The notes: generated by a model not told the origin, from the letters alone. Shown: positions 34,273 through 43,288, counted from the first letter of the stretch. The stretch is DNA of 64,000 nucleotides from Pseudobacteriovorax antillogorgiicola (GCA_945898195.1 CAMDHM010000006.1:19429-83428), one strand, 5' to 3'. A program made the numbers and translations.

Positions 34273-34863
34273 ATGAAAAAAATCCAAGGACGACGCGGGG
34301 GGTTACAATCGCTCCTCGTAGAACCATTCGAACAGATCAAACTCGGTTTGATTTTTATCGGACTAAATATTGCTTTTTCAATTATCTGCCTTAGCTTCTT
34401 TGCCTACTATCTCTACGATATCTACAATGCGATGGCAGTCTACTTCAAGTTATCCGAGCAGGAGAGTGTGCTGGCTGCCGGCAAGTTTGCCGTTCCAGCT
34501 GCCGTAGGGTTCGCCCTATTCGCTCTTTTTGTTGCCACAACACTTTTCGTTTCGATCCGCTACACTCACTCCATTTACGGCCCGCTGGTCTCGATCAACC
34601 GATTTCTTGATGAGCTTTTGGCGGGACAGCGACCACACATCATCGCCTTACGTGAGACCGACCAGCTGCGGGATTTGGCGGACAAATTAAACCGCGTTGC
34701 CGAGCGCCTTGACACAGGCCAACGCGCTGGCGCCCTCACGGCGATTCATCGTTACTTGGACGAACTAGGGGCAGGAAATAAACCAGCGCCAATCACATTG
34801 CGTGACGGTGATTCGTTTCGTGAACTCGCCGAAAAATTAAACAAGCTTGGATCGCGGCCATAA
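34273..34863 (+). CDS. Two-TM protein with tandem HAMP-like repeats, no output domain
   Basis: The 196-residue protein has membrane segments at ~22-48 and ~70-95. Two copies of a HAMP-like unit follow at residues 108-141 (INRFLDELLAGQRPHIIALR and on) and 158-191 (IHRYLDELGAGNKPAPITLR and on), clearly duplicated. There is no kinase, cyclase or methyl-accepting domain after them. It could be a membrane signal relay that dimerises with another HAMP protein. It lies between rsmE and the aconitase gene, 26 nt before the latter. Confidence 0.75.
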   Translation: MKKIQGRRGGLQSLLVEPFEQIKLGLIFIGLNIAFSIICLSFFAYYLYDIYNAMAVYFKLSEQESVLAAGKFAVPAAVGFALFALFVATTLFVSIRYTHSIYGPLVSINRFLDELLAGQRPHIIALRETDQLRDLADKLNRVAERLDTGQRAGALTAIHRYLDELGAGNKPAPITLRDGDSFRELAEKLNKLGSRP

Positions 34864-34889
34864 GCCGCTTTTAAAAAGGAGAATTCCCC

Positions 34890-37172
34890 ATGACCACTCA
34901 ACTAAAAAAATCGGTTTGCGCAACCACTCAAACCATGGTGAGAAACAATTGTGAACGGATCGCAACCAGATCAGAAAAGTATCGCAAGGAACTTGGCCGC
35001 AGCCTGACCCTCGCCGAAAAAATTCTTTTTTCTCACCTGGACAACGACGCCAACATCAAAACGCAGCAGCGCGGCAAGAGTTTCATCATGCTTCGCCCGG
35101 ATCGCGTCGCGATGCAGGATGCCACCGCCCAGATGGCTATCCTTCAATTTATTCAATCGGGTCGCAAGAAGGTGGCCGTTCCCAGTACCGTGCATTGCGA
35201 CCACTTGATCCTGGCGCGCAAAGGCGTGACGGACGACATGAAGGTTGCCAACTCTGAAAACGAAGAGGTTTATAACTTCCTTGAAACCGCCTCCAATAAA
35301 TACGGCCTTGGTTTTTGGAAGCCAGGCGCCGGAATTATCCATCAGGTTGTCCTCGAAAATTACGCGTTCCCAGGTGGCCTCATGATCGGCACGGATTCCC
35401 ACACCCCCAACGCCGGCGGGCTTGGCATGCTCGCCATCGGAGTTGGCGGCGCTGACGCGGTAGACGTCATGGCTGGAATGCCCTGGGAACTGCTCAATCC
35501 AAAGATCGTCGGCGTGAAGCTCACAGGCCAAATGCAGGGCTGGACTTCATCCAAAGATGTTATTCTCAAACTGCTTGGTAAAATGACGGTCAAGGGCGGC
35601 ACCAACAAGATCGTTGAATACTTCGGCCCAGGAACCAAATCGATCAGCTGTACCGGGAAAGCCACCATTACCAACATGGGCGCCGAACTTGGCGCGACAT
35701 GTTCGGTTTTTCCTTACGACGAACGCATGTCCGTCTACCTCCGTGGCACTGAACGCGCCGACCTGGCCGACATTGCAGACAAGCACGCTGCCGATTTGCG
35801 CTGCGATGCCGATGTTGAGGCCAATCCAACTAAATACTTCGACGAAGTCATCGAACTCGATCTTTCGTCACTTGAACCCCAAATCGTTGGGCCACATTCA
35901 CCTGACCTTGCCCGTCCAGTCTCGAGAATGCGTGATGAGATCAAGGAAAAAAATTATCCAGATCACATTTCAGCAACGCTGATTGGCAGCTGCACTAATT
36001 CTTCTTACGAAGACATCTCGCGTGCTGCGACGATTGCCAAGTTTTGTCTGGAGAATGGCATGAAGGCCAAGGCACAGTTTTTAGTAACACCTGGCTCCGA
36101 TCAGATTTTCAACACCATTGAACGAGATGGACTCCTCAAAACCCTCGTTGAATTTGGTGGAACGGTGCTGGCAAACGCTTGCGGGCCGTGCATCGGCCAG
36201 TGGCAGCGTGACGATGTCGAAAAAGGGAAACCGAACTCCATTGTTACCTCATTCAACCGCAACTTCCGCGGCCGCAACGACGCAAATCCAGAAACCCTGA
36301 GTTTCATCACGGGCCCTGAGATGGTTGTTGCCTATGCCGCCAGTGGTTCGCTCGGCTTCGACCCAAACCGCGACACGGTGAAATCAGCGAGTGGCAAAGA
36401 AATCAAGCTATGCCTGCCAGAAGGCCCCGAACTTCCGAAGTCAGGCTTCGTCTCTAGCGATTCCGGATTTATCGAGCCCGCCGCAGATGGCAGCAAGGTC
36501 AACGTAGCTGTTAGCCCGACCAGCGAACGCCTGCAGATCCTGAATCCATTCACAAAATGGGACGGCCATGATTTCACCAGCCATCTACTGCTGGTGAAAA
36601 CAAAAGGCAAAACGACCACCGACCACATTTCACCGGCAGGAAAATGGCTACGCTACCGCGGTCATCTGGACCGCATCAGCGACAACATGTTCCTAGGGGC
36701 ATCCAACGCATTCCAGACTGAAATAGGAAAAGCTAAAAACGCGCTCAACGGCGAAATTAAAAATATCAGCGACGTCGCCCGTGACTACAAAGCTAAAGGC
36801 AGCCGCTGGATTGTTGTCGGTGATGAGAACTACGGCGAGGGATCAAGCCGCGAACATGCTGCCATGTCGCCGCGCCTCCTCGGAGTCAGCGCCGTCATTG
36901 TCCGAAGTTTTGCCCGCATCCACGAGACGAACCTAAAGAAGCAAGGGGTCCTTGCCCTCACATTTGTAAATCCCGCGGATTACGAAAAAGTTCGCGAGGA
37001 CGACAAGATCAGCGTGACCAATCTAACATCCTTTGCCCCAGGCAAGGCTCTCAATGTTACCCTTGAGCATAAAGACGGATCAAAAGATTCGTTTGAGGTT
37101 CAGCACTCCTATAATGCGGAACAAATCGCTTGGTTCAAGGCCGGTTCGGCCCTGAATTTAATGAAAGACTAA
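34890..37172 (+). CDS. Aconitate hydratase, mitochondrial-type
   Basis: The 760-residue enzyme converts citrate to isocitrate in the TCA cycle. The 4Fe-4S ligands are visible in [16 protein letters not shown] and [11 protein letters not shown]. Other hallmarks are [43 protein letters not shown] and the swivel domain with [15 protein letters not shown]. Length and motifs match the AcnA/mitochondrial ACO2 branch rather than AcnB. AAGGAGAATTCCCC precedes the ATG. Confidence 0.95.
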   Translation: MTTQLKKSVCATTQTMVRNNCERIATRSEKYRKELGRSLTLAEKILFSHLDNDANIKTQQRGKSFIMLRPDRVAMQDATAQMAILQFIQSGRKKVAVPSTVHCDHLILARKGVTDDMKVANSENEEVYNFLETASNKYGLGFWKPGAGIIHQVVLENYAFPGGLMIGTDSHTPNAGGLGMLAIGVGGADAVDVMAGMPWELLNPKIVGVKLTGQMQGWTSSKDVILKLLGKMTVKGGTNKIVEYFGPGTKSISCTGKATITNMGAELGATCSVFPYDERMSVYLRGTERADLADIADKHAADLRCDADVEANPTKYFDEVIELDLSSLEPQIVGPHSPDLARPVSRMRDEIKEKNYPDHISATLIGSCTNSSYEDISRAATIAKFCLENGMKAKAQFLVTPGSDQIFNTIERDGLLKTLVEFGGTVLANACGPCIGQWQRDDVEKGKPNSIVTSFNRNFRGRNDANPETLSFITGPEMVVAYAASGSLGFDPNRDTVKSASGKEIKLCLPEGPELPKSGFVSSDSGFIEPAADGSKVNVAVSPTSERLQILNPFTKWDGHDFTSHLLLVKTKGKTTTDHISPAGKWLRYRGHLDRISDNMFLGASNAFQTEIGKAKNALNGEIKNISDVARDYKAKGSRWIVVGDENYGEGSSREHAAMSPRLLGVSAVIVRSFARIHETNLKKQGVLALTFVNPADYEKVREDDKISVTNLTSFAPGKALNVTLEHKDGSKDSFEVQHSYNAEQIAWFKAGSALNLMKD

Positions 37173-37196
37173 AGCAAATTCCCGAGTAGAAATTGG

Positions 37197-38924
37197 TTGC
37201 AGTCCTTGCCAAGAAACTTCCTCATCGCTCTTGCCACAGCCCTTTTGATAAGGGGGCTGTGGCTCATTCCAGACGGTTCCTTGCTGGTTGTTCATTCTGA
37301 CCAACAATTTATTGGACACCTCGTGGATTTTTTTGCCGCATTGGAAGCCGGCATCATTTTCCCACAATGGTCTGTTTTTGCACGCAACGGCTTTGGAAGT
37401 CCGTACCTCGGCTATTACCAACCTGGATTCTATTATGTCGCCGCGGTTTGCCTTTGGCTCACAAAAAATCCGCAAACTGCAATCGCCCTTGCCACGACCC
37501 TGTTGACGCTCGTTGGCGCTGCAGGAATGTTTACACTCTCGCGCCACCTTTTTCGATTTTCACCTTCAGGGTCACCACACCTATCCCCATCAACCACCGA
37601 CAACCTTGCTGCCTTCGCCACAGCGGCCTTTCTTTGCCACCCCTATCAGCTGGTCAACCTCTATCAGCGCGGGGATTATTCTGAATTTGCCTGTGCGATG
37701 TTCCTTCCCTGGGCGATCGTCTTTGCCATTCACTCTGCATCAGAAAAGCCACGAATATGGCTTCAATATCTTCCGCCAACAGCAGTTGCATTGGCCGCAT
37801 GTGTGATCCTTCATCCCTTGCTTGCCTATCCCATGTTCCTCGCGATGTTTTTCGTATCGCGACGCCTCTGGCCGGCGTTGACCGTTGCAGGTCTTTTGTC
37901 AGCATTTTATTGGCTTCCCCTGCTGGCCGAAATGCAATTCATCACGGTCGACAAGGCCTTTATTCCTGAATTGCAGCCCGCCCGCCACCTGCTCAGCCTG
38001 AGTCATGCACTAATGATTCCTTCGTCTACTACTGGCGCCTCCTCCGCCCCGTTCATCCTTGAACCCAACTGGGCGCTCGTCGGTTTTGCAGCCTGCGGGA
38101 TTTTATCGACACTACGGCGCGGCGGATCCCTTCATCGCCTCGCAGCGATTGTCACGGCGATCACCTTTGTCGTGATTTTCATGATGACGCCTTGGAGTCT
38201 TTGGATCTGGGAATATTTGCCGTTTCTTGCGAAACTTCAGTTTCCTTGGCGGCTGCAAAATTTTGCGGCGATTTTGACGGCGATTTTGGCCACCATTGGC
38301 CTTGCACAGTTTCGCCGGACGGAAACCTTTTCATACATCGTCATCACGGCGTTGATCGCAATTCCGGTTGCATGGAACATGACTTCAACCAAACCAGGTC
38401 GTCCAATCCAAAACACGGACGATCTGGCGCGGTCAGGATTCCTCGTCGACACGATGGACGAGTGGATGCCAAAGACGGCAACGATCCGCATGGGGCTTGG
38501 CGATCAACCAGCCTTAGTGGACGGGCCATGCCAAGCCGGGCGCTTACACCGCAGTCCGGGTGAGATTCGAATTCCACTATCCCTGGCTCCGGGACTTTCC
38601 AAACCACCACAGCTTTCCGACACCTGCATTGTGACTGTCCCACATTTTTTCTATCCGGCTGGATGGCACGCAGCCCTGCGTTTGCCTCCCCGCCCAGCCC
38701 AAATAAACTCCCTTGCACTGGCTAATCGGGATGGCTTCATTGAAATTTCCGTCCCCACATCTGCACTCACAGTCGAGCCACAAGATATCGTTTTGTCTAA
38801 TAAAATGACACCTTGGCGAAAAATTGGCGTGGGCGTAACCATGTTCACTGCCTTTTTTCTGGCTGGGCTACCGGCATTTTTTCGCCACAGGCGCTTTCGC
38901 ACGGATGATTCGTTGACAAGTTGA
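37197..38924 (+). CDS. Polytopic membrane protein, PTPS-related/GT-C-like
   Basis: The 575-residue protein (TTG start) has about 11 membrane segments. The N-terminal loop HSDQQFIGHLVDFFAALEAGIIFPQWSVFARNGFGSPYLGYYQPGFYY is typical of the '6-pyruvoyl-tetrahydropterin synthase-related' membrane domain family, distant relatives of GT-C glycosyltransferases that use lipid-linked sugars. The C-terminus is a periplasmic beta-rich domain (IVTVPHFFYPAGWHAALRL) and a final membrane helix. Its last bases contain the promoter of the following tRNA gene. Confidence 0.8.
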   Translation: MQSLPRNFLIALATALLIRGLWLIPDGSLLVVHSDQQFIGHLVDFFAALEAGIIFPQWSVFARNGFGSPYLGYYQPGFYYVAAVCLWLTKNPQTAIALATTLLTLVGAAGMFTLSRHLFRFSPSGSPHLSPSTTDNLAAFATAAFLCHPYQLVNLYQRGDYSEFACAMFLPWAIVFAIHSASEKPRIWLQYLPPTAVALAACVILHPLLAYPMFLAMFFVSRRLWPALTVAGLLSAFYWLPLLAEMQFITVDKAFIPELQPARHLLSLSHALMIPSSTTGASSAPFILEPNWALVGFAACGILSTLRRGGSLHRLAAIVTAITFVVIFMMTPWSLWIWEYLPFLAKLQFPWRLQNFAAILTAILATIGLAQFRRTETFSYIVITALIAIPVAWNMTSTKPGRPIQNTDDLARSGFLVDTMDEWMPKTATIRMGLGDQPALVDGPCQAGRLHRSPGEIRIPLSLAPGLSKPPQLSDTCIVTVPHFFYPAGWHAALRLPPRPAQINSLALANRDGFIEISVPTSALTVEPQDIVLSNKMTPWRKIGVGVTMFTAFFLAGLPAFFRHRRFRTDDSLTS

Positions 38925-38939
38925 TGGTAGACATATAAA
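38913..38939 (+). promoter_or_regulatory. Promoter of the initiator tRNA gene
   Basis: TTGACA at 38913-38918 and TATAAA at 38934-38939 are separated by 15 nt, a short but usable spacer. The -10 ends 15 nt before the mature tRNA 5' end. The -35 overlaps the stop codon region of the membrane-protein gene. Confidence 0.6.
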
Positions 38940-38954
38940 CAAACCTCGATCTGT

Positions 38955-39031
38955 CGCGGGGTGGAGAAGTCTGGTATCTCGTCGGGCTCATAACCCGAAG
39001 ACCGCAGGTTCAAATCCTGCCCCCGCTACCA
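38955..39031 (+). tRNA. Initiator tRNA-fMet (anticodon CAT)
   Basis: The 77-nt gene has the anticodon loop CTCATAA on a stem TCGGG/CCCGA with three consecutive G-C pairs. Its first base C1 cannot pair with T72; both traits mark initiator tRNA. ACCA is encoded. The T arm contains GGTTCAAATCC. It is the apparent integration site of the following island. Confidence 0.97.
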
Positions 39032-39043
39032 ACAAATTTAGAG

Positions 39044-39070
39044 GCTTAGAGGTTAACTCTAGGCTTTTTT
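39044..39070 (+). terminator. Rho-independent terminator of tRNA-fMet
   Basis: GCTTAGAG (39044-39051) pairs with CTCTAGGC (39057-39064) around the loop GTTAA with one G-T pair, followed by TTTTTT. It starts 12 nt after the tRNA end. Confidence 0.85.
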
Positions 39071-39103
39071 GTTTGCGGTGGCGCACAAATGGTGAACCGT
39101 GAT

Positions 39104-39743
39104 TTAAACCAATACCAATTTTGGAAATGAACCGGTCAGCACATGGCCGCCTGATCGTGGTGTTACACTGAACACAGCGGCGGTTTCCATGATCTTGTTT
39201 GGCAGCAGGTGCAAATAAAGCATCGTCGTCTTCATGTCTTTGTGCCCTAAAATTTTGCTGACGGTCACGAGGTTGACACCTTGGTCGATCATAAGTGTTG
39301 CTGCGGTATGTCTGAGGTCATGAAAGCGGATCGCCTGGTCCCGGATTCTTTCAAGTCCTTTGCAAAATACTGCCGCCTAAATACCTCGTGACAGATCGGG
39401 TTGCCGGTATCGGAGTGGCAAAAGACCGTACTCAAATTTGAGTATGCGCGGTTGGCCTGAAAAACTTCCGTGAGTGCTTGCTGAAGCCCTGCATTGCAAG
39501 GAACGTTGCGAGGCTCTCTACCTTTTGGGGGCCTCATCGTGCAGACTGTACGATCATACTGATGATCGATGTACAATACGCGACCGCCTGATTTGAGATT
39601 CACAGGTTTGAGACCCCAGATTTCGCCCGATCGTAATCCAGTGTTCAATGCGATAAGATACACTGCATACACCCACCTGTTTGGACTTCCTGGCGGATAC
39701 TTTTGGTTCGTAAACGATAGGAAAGCTTCTGAACTTCCTCACG
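39104..39743 (-). pseudogene. Broken tyrosine-recombinase integrase
   Basis: Read leftward, the remnant starts right at the IS element. A first frame (to about 39325) contains EAFLSFTNQKYPPGSPNRWV and YLIALNTGLRSGEIWGLK, the first catalytic Arg box. The frame then shifts by one near 39325, and the second frame gives IRFHDLRHTAATLMIDQG, the HxxR box, and VSKILGHKDMKTTMLYLHL with the catalytic His and Tyr. The N-terminal core-binding domain is missing beyond the IS, and a stop lies in the residual upstream frame. Orientation with the 3' end towards tRNA-fMet is usual for island integrases. Confidence 0.85.
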
Positions 39744-39796
39744 AAAACGGACTCCAAGAAAAGTAGAATGGGGTAAAGCCCCTATGGAGGAGTCCT

Positions 39797-40104
39797 ATGT
39801 CAAAGAAGTTGGGTCAAAAACGTCGTAAGCTTAGCCAAGAATTCAAGCAAGATGCGGTCAAACTGGTTATCGATCAAGGCATGAAGTGCACGGAAGCCGC
39901 CAGGGATCTTGGGGTTGATCAGAATACCCTGAGTCGATGGGTTGCGGAATTCAAGGCCGATGGACCCGCCGCATACCCGGGCAAGGGCTATTTGAAGCCC
40001 GATGACCAGCAACCAAAGACCTTGAAGCCCGCGTCAAACGCCTGACCATGGAGCGAGACATCTTAAAAAAGGCAATGGCCTACTTCGTGGACGTCCCGAA
40101 GTGA
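39797..40104 (+). pseudogene. IS3-family transposase orfA, frameshifted
   Basis: The frame starts MSKKLGQKRRKLSQEFKQDA and contains the helix-turn-helix MKCTEAARDLGVDQNTLSRW. At about 40010-40013 one base appears to be missing: the original frame resumes as KDLEARVKRLTMERDILKKA and ends at TGA 40102-40104. The A6G string at 40065-40071, where IS3 elements normally frameshift into orfB, is still present. The leucine-zipper part is therefore not translated in frame. Confidence 0.85.
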
Positions 40105-40682
40105 AGTATGCCTTGATTGAGACGATATCGAAGGTCCACGTGGCAAGTCGTGGGATTTACGGTAGTCCCCGGGTTTTCAAGGCCCTTAAGGCCGTGGGCA
40201 GTATGATTAGCAAGGCAACCGTCGAACAAGTTATGCGGGAAAACAAACTCAAAGCGCGTGGATCAAAAAAGTACAAAGAAACCACGGATTCGAAACATTC
40301 AAATCCAGTTGCAGATAATATTGCAGCGCGCGCATTTGAACCTGGCGTCCCGAACAAGCTCTGGTGCGCTGATATCACGTGCCTTTGGACCGACAAGGCT
40401 GGCTCTATCTGGCAGCTGTTCTTGATGCCGGAACCCGTAATTGGAATGCGATGCAGCATGAGCCGCATTGGCAATTGCTGGGACAACGCGGTCATGGAAA
40501 GTTTTTTTCATTCGCTGAAAGTTGAATGGGTATATCAGACACGGTATAAAACGCGTGCCGCAGCAAGATTCAGCATTTTTGAATACATTGAGGTGTTTTA
40601 TAACCGGCAGCGAACTCACTCGACGCTTGGTTACGTCACACCGGAATGCTATGAGCGGCGACTGCTATCGAAATGTGCTTAA
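40101..40682 (+). pseudogene. IS3-family transposase orfB with internal deletion
   Basis: The N-terminal part has VASRGIYGSPRVFKALKAVG and NKLWCADITCLWTD with the first catalytic Asp. The C-terminal part has SMSRIGNCWDNAVMESFFHSLKVEW with the catalytic Glu, and the VFYNRQRTHSTLGYVTPE end. Between them a one-base loss near 40399 and a deletion of roughly 90-100 codons remove the second Asp (normally in an HSDRGxQY motif). The enzyme cannot be active. Confidence 0.88.
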
Positions 40683-40722
40683 CAGTGAGTCCGTTTTAGG
40701 CGGGGAAGATCATACGTGTTTT

Positions 40723-41349
40723 TTAAGTTTCGACTTCCTTCAGCCTAATCAAAGTCTCAGCCTTTATTCTTCCACCACTTAACTGTAATTGCCAAAGAGC
40801 CGCTTCAGGAAGTGTCAGAAAAAGCGCAACAAGCCGCATAGTGAGCATGTCCTTGCACTTTCCATTTTCAATACGCTTCATGGTTAAGTACGGCACATCG
40901 AAAGCAACAGAATATTCCCACAAAGATAGATGATGACGTTCTCGAAAGGATTTCAGTTCTACCACTAAATCTTGTAAATTAAAAAGTGTGACGGTCTCAA
41001 AAACAAAAGTGGAAGGCCCTCGTCTACCAATCGTAGTCAGCAGTTTGATGAGGTTAGTTTCAGTTGGGTTTATACCGCAAGACTTGCAGTAGTCTTTATA
41101 AGCAGGGTTGTCCTTCGACGGGATACGGTCATAGAGGGATGGAAATATTTTTTCAGATTTATGGATCACTTGGGTTAAGGGCAGCTCAGGTCCAATTGAG
41201 ATAGCGGTTTTCAAACGCATATATTTCATGTCGTAAGTAAAAATATAGGAGCCATCTTTTGCGTTATGCTCAAGAGACCCCACAAAAATTTTACGTTTGC
41301 GTCCTTCATGATAAACTTTGAGTTGATGAGGATCAGGTTTTAATTGCAT
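40723..41349 (-). CDS. HipS-like domain fused to HipB-like helix-turn-helix
   Basis: The 208-residue protein has two parts. Residues ~8-120 match the HipA N-terminal subdomain (HipS): QLKVYHEGRKRKIFVGSLEHN, YDMKYMRLKTAISIGPELPLT, and FPSLYDRIPSKDNPAYKDY, where HipA usually has FFxGLLPEG-like text. Residues ~127-190 form an XRE/HipB-type helix-turn-helix (LKSFRERHHLSLWEYSVAFDVPYLTMKRIENG). In known HipBST loci these are separate proteins. It overlaps the kinase gene by 17 nt and would be co-translated. I expect it to be both antitoxin and autorepressor. Confidence 0.75.
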   Translation of the reverse strand: MQLKPDPHQLKVYHEGRKRKIFVGSLEHNAKDGSYIFTYDMKYMRLKTAISIGPELPLTQVIHKSEKIFPSLYDRIPSKDNPAYKDYCKSCGINPTETNLIKLLTTIGRRGPSTFVFETVTLFNLQDLVVELKSFRERHHLSLWEYSVAFDVPYLTMKRIENGKCKDMLTMRLVALFLTLPEAALWQLQLSGGRIKAETLIRLKEVET

Positions 41350-42250
41350 TTTTAATCTCGTCGTATCTTTTGGTAATAAGTTTTTTCATAGCGGCTTTCA
41401 TCAACTCTGAACAAAAGCTTTTATCCACAAGAGTAATGATCTTAGGCAAGTTTATGGAACTAAAAAATGAATGCATAAAATCTTTAAACCCAAGACGCAA
41501 AAATTCTTCCACATAATCTGTTGCCGTGGGTTCTTTACTTATAAGCGTCGACATTTTTCCTCTCGGATTCCAATCCGCTTTAAGAAAATCTCCGTACTCA
41601 AGGCCTAAAGCTGAGGTGTTGTCATAAATGGGAGCAAGACGAGTGCTCTTTGCTGTAACGAGCATTCCCAAATTGCGCCCGTGACGGTCGTGATTGCCAA
41701 TCAAAGAATCAAAAAGGCAGGTCTTTACAAAAATTTCTGCGTCAGCAAGGCGTCCTGTCTGCTGCAAAATTAAGCCCAGCAGATCTTCACAACAGAACTC
41801 CGCCTCAGGTTTGCGGTAGTGAAAAATATGCACCAGATTGGCAATCTCCACGCCTTGGACAAAATTTTTAGTTGCAAAGGTCCGCTCACCGCCAAATTTT
41901 AGGATATAAAAATCTGGAATAGGAAGTCCCAGTTGATGGGCAATTTGATTACAAAGGTATTCATTGTCAGGAAGCTCAGGCGCTAAGTCTTCCTTCACCT
42001 TAAAGATATAGGAGTTTCCGCCCAGGGTTGCCGAATATTTTTTAAACCGGCCATGAAAAAAGCTGGAATTCCAAGCGGTATCATTGGCGTCAACTTCCTG
42101 CCCTCCGCTTCCTGACTGGCGCCTAACAAAACCTTCAAATGGTTTTTCTATTTTAAACCACTCCTTGTAACAGGTTATGTGAAGACCCGTTTCCTCAAAT
42201 TCGTTATCTAAAAAACCAAGACATTTTAGGCAAATCGAACTTTTAGGCAT
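41333..42250 (-). CDS. HipT-like serine/threonine kinase core
   Basis: The 305-residue protein is a HipA kinase core without the N-terminal subdomain. It starts with a small Cys motif (Cys7 and Cys10 in ICLKCLGF, Cys27 in ITCYKEW) seen in short HipA proteins of split systems. The P-loop-like segment is at residues 72-84 (YSATLGGNSYIFK) with Lys84 for ATP. The catalytic loop is IGNHDRHGRNLG (184-195) with Asp188 and Asn193, and the metal Asp is Asp210 in LAPIYDN. Family members phosphorylate aminoacyl-tRNA synthetases (GltX or TrpS) and stop growth. The region is more A+T-rich than its neighbours. Confidence 0.85.
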   Translation of the reverse strand: MPKSSICLKCLGFLDNEFEETGLHITCYKEWFKIEKPFEGFVRRQSGSGGQEVDANDTAWNSSFFHGRFKKYSATLGGNSYIFKVKEDLAPELPDNEYLCNQIAHQLGLPIPDFYILKFGGERTFATKNFVQGVEIANLVHIFHYRKPEAEFCCEDLLGLILQQTGRLADAEIFVKTCLFDSLIGNHDRHGRNLGMLVTAKSTRLAPIYDNTSALGLEYGDFLKADWNPRGKMSTLISKEPTATDYVEEFLRLGFKDFMHSFFSSINLPKIITLVDKSFCSELMKAAMKKLITKRYDEIKNAIKT

Positions 42251-42299
42251 ATTTCAACCCTTCACAGGTCTAAATTGAGTCCATCTGCATAATAGGCTC

Positions 42300-42328
42300 A
42301 TTATAGCCCGTGTTTAAAATGGGTTCAA
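42300..42328 (-). promoter_or_regulatory. Promoter of the Hip-type operon
   Basis: On the minus strand TTGAAC (42323-42328) and TATAAT (42300-42305) are separated by exactly 17 nt, predicting transcription from about 42293, 43 nt before the kinase ATG, which has AAGGG upstream. The word TGTTTAAAAT lies inside the spacer (42311-42320) and again at 42369-42378. A short dyad GGCTCATTATAGCC (42295-42308) covers the -10. These are candidate sites for the helix-turn-helix protein of the operon. Confidence 0.7.
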
Positions 42329-42529
42329 TACATCTCACAACTAGTTCGTAACGCCGCATGATCACAGATGTTTAAAATATTAACCCTAAGAAAAATTGGA
42401 AAATAAGCGGCCTGAGTAAAATAAGTTTGGTAGTTTTTCATTTTATTGTTGACAAACATAAGTACCGGCTCCCTTGAATAAATCAGAGCCGTTTCTTTTT
42501 GTGCGGCGGATAACCACCGACTCGATGCA

Positions 42530-42545
42530 CGTGATTACAATCACG
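42530..42545. repeat. 16-bp perfect dyad CGTGATT-AC-AATCACG
   Basis: The arms of 7 bp flank AC. It lies 48 nt past the stop of the leftward AhpD-like gene and lacks a T-run, so it may be an operator rather than a terminator. Confidence 0.4.
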
Positions 42546-42592
42546 AATTTATAATACATTGACCCAGTGATTTGACTCAACGATCGCGGAGA

Positions 42593-43147
42593 TTATGCGT
42601 CGTAATCGCCTTTATAACGAATTCCTAAAGCGTTGTTGAATCGATTCAGCATATTTATGAAGCCTATCAGAAAAGTCAGTTCGACAATTTCTGGGTCACT
42701 AAAGTGCTGCTTAATCTCTGCAAAAAGAATGTCTGAGACGCGATTAGAATCTCGCGTGACAACTTCCGTGTAAGCCAAAGCCGCCTTCTCACGCGGAGAA
42801 AGAAGATCCAAGTTTTCGACGGCAACCACTGGGTCATCACTAATTCCCAACTGGCGCATCAGACTGATGTGAGAACTCGCACAAAACTGGCATTCGTTCA
42901 TCAACGAAGCCTTCAGAATCACTTTCTCTTTAAGAACACGGTCCAAAATTCCACCGGGATAAACACTACTTCCAAAGGTCGAAAATGAAGCTAGAAGCTC
43001 AGGCCTCATCGCCAAGGCCTGCAGCATTTCAACCACAGGAAAGCCGCGATCTTGAAGGCGCCGGCTCTCGGCCAAGCTCGAGTCCGCTTTAACAGCATCG
43101 AATGATTTTTTGACGATTTCAGGATCGATTGTAATCCGCATCTTCAT
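42593..43147 (-). CDS. AhpD/carboxymuconolactone decarboxylase-like protein
   Basis: The 184-residue protein (ATG 43147; ATG 43141 or 43156 are alternatives near the GGGGG site) has the AhpD core. This core is LKEKVILKASLMNECQFCASSHISLMRQLGIS, with the CxxC redox pair and a nearby His, followed by LSPREKAALAYTEVVTRDS. Such proteins are small alkylhydroperoxidases or thiol-disulfide partners in the cytoplasm. It is a single gene, divergent from the MAPEG gene. Confidence 0.85.
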   Translation of the reverse strand: MKMRITIDPEIVKKSFDAVKADSSLAESRRLQDRGFPVVEMLQALAMRPELLASFSTFGSSVYPGGILDRVLKEKVILKASLMNECQFCASSHISLMRQLGISDDPVVAVENLDLLSPREKAALAYTEVVTRDSNRVSDILFAEIKQHFSDPEIVELTFLIGFINMLNRFNNALGIRYKGDYDA

Positions 43148-43288
43148 ATCCCCCATCAAGTTGACCAAATTCCCAGCAAACATTATTATCTTCTGCCAAA
43201 AAAAAGTTCATCAACGAAAAATCAAAAGATATTTTGCTCCGTCGAAAAACACCAATGCATGATAGAATCTTGAAGGAGGATTTTACCC

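Larger units (their letters stand above)
39744..40697 (+). mobile_element. Decayed IS3-family insertion sequence
   Basis: Matching ends AAAACGGACTC (39744-39754) and GAGTCCGTTTT (40687-40697) form an 11-bp perfect inverted repeat. Between them lie an orfA/orfB pair of IS3 type. At 954 bp it is shorter than the usual ~1.2 kb because orfB has a central deletion. No target duplication is clear. It interrupts the 5' part of the integrase gene. Confidence 0.85.
42251..42592. other. 342-nt region between the Hip locus and the AhpD-like gene
   Basis: It contains the Hip promoter with candidate operators (annotated separately) and a 6-bp stem CGGCTC/GAGCCG at about 42465-42490 followed by TTTCTTTTT on the plus strand. 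It also has the 16-bp dyad at 42530. No gene and no copy of the tRNA-fMet 3' end is visible, so the right island border is not marked by a recognisable attachment repeat. Confidence 0.5.

Noticed and set aside
42465..42492. Plus-strand terminator (CGGCTC/GAGCCG plus T-run)
   Set aside because: No rightward gene lies upstream, so its function as a terminator is doubtful; noted only within the intergenic description.
42251..42592. Right attachment site copy of the tRNA-fMet 3' end
   Set aside because: No stretch matching GGTTCAAATCCTGC or the tRNA end is found; GGGTTCAATAC is too short and differs.
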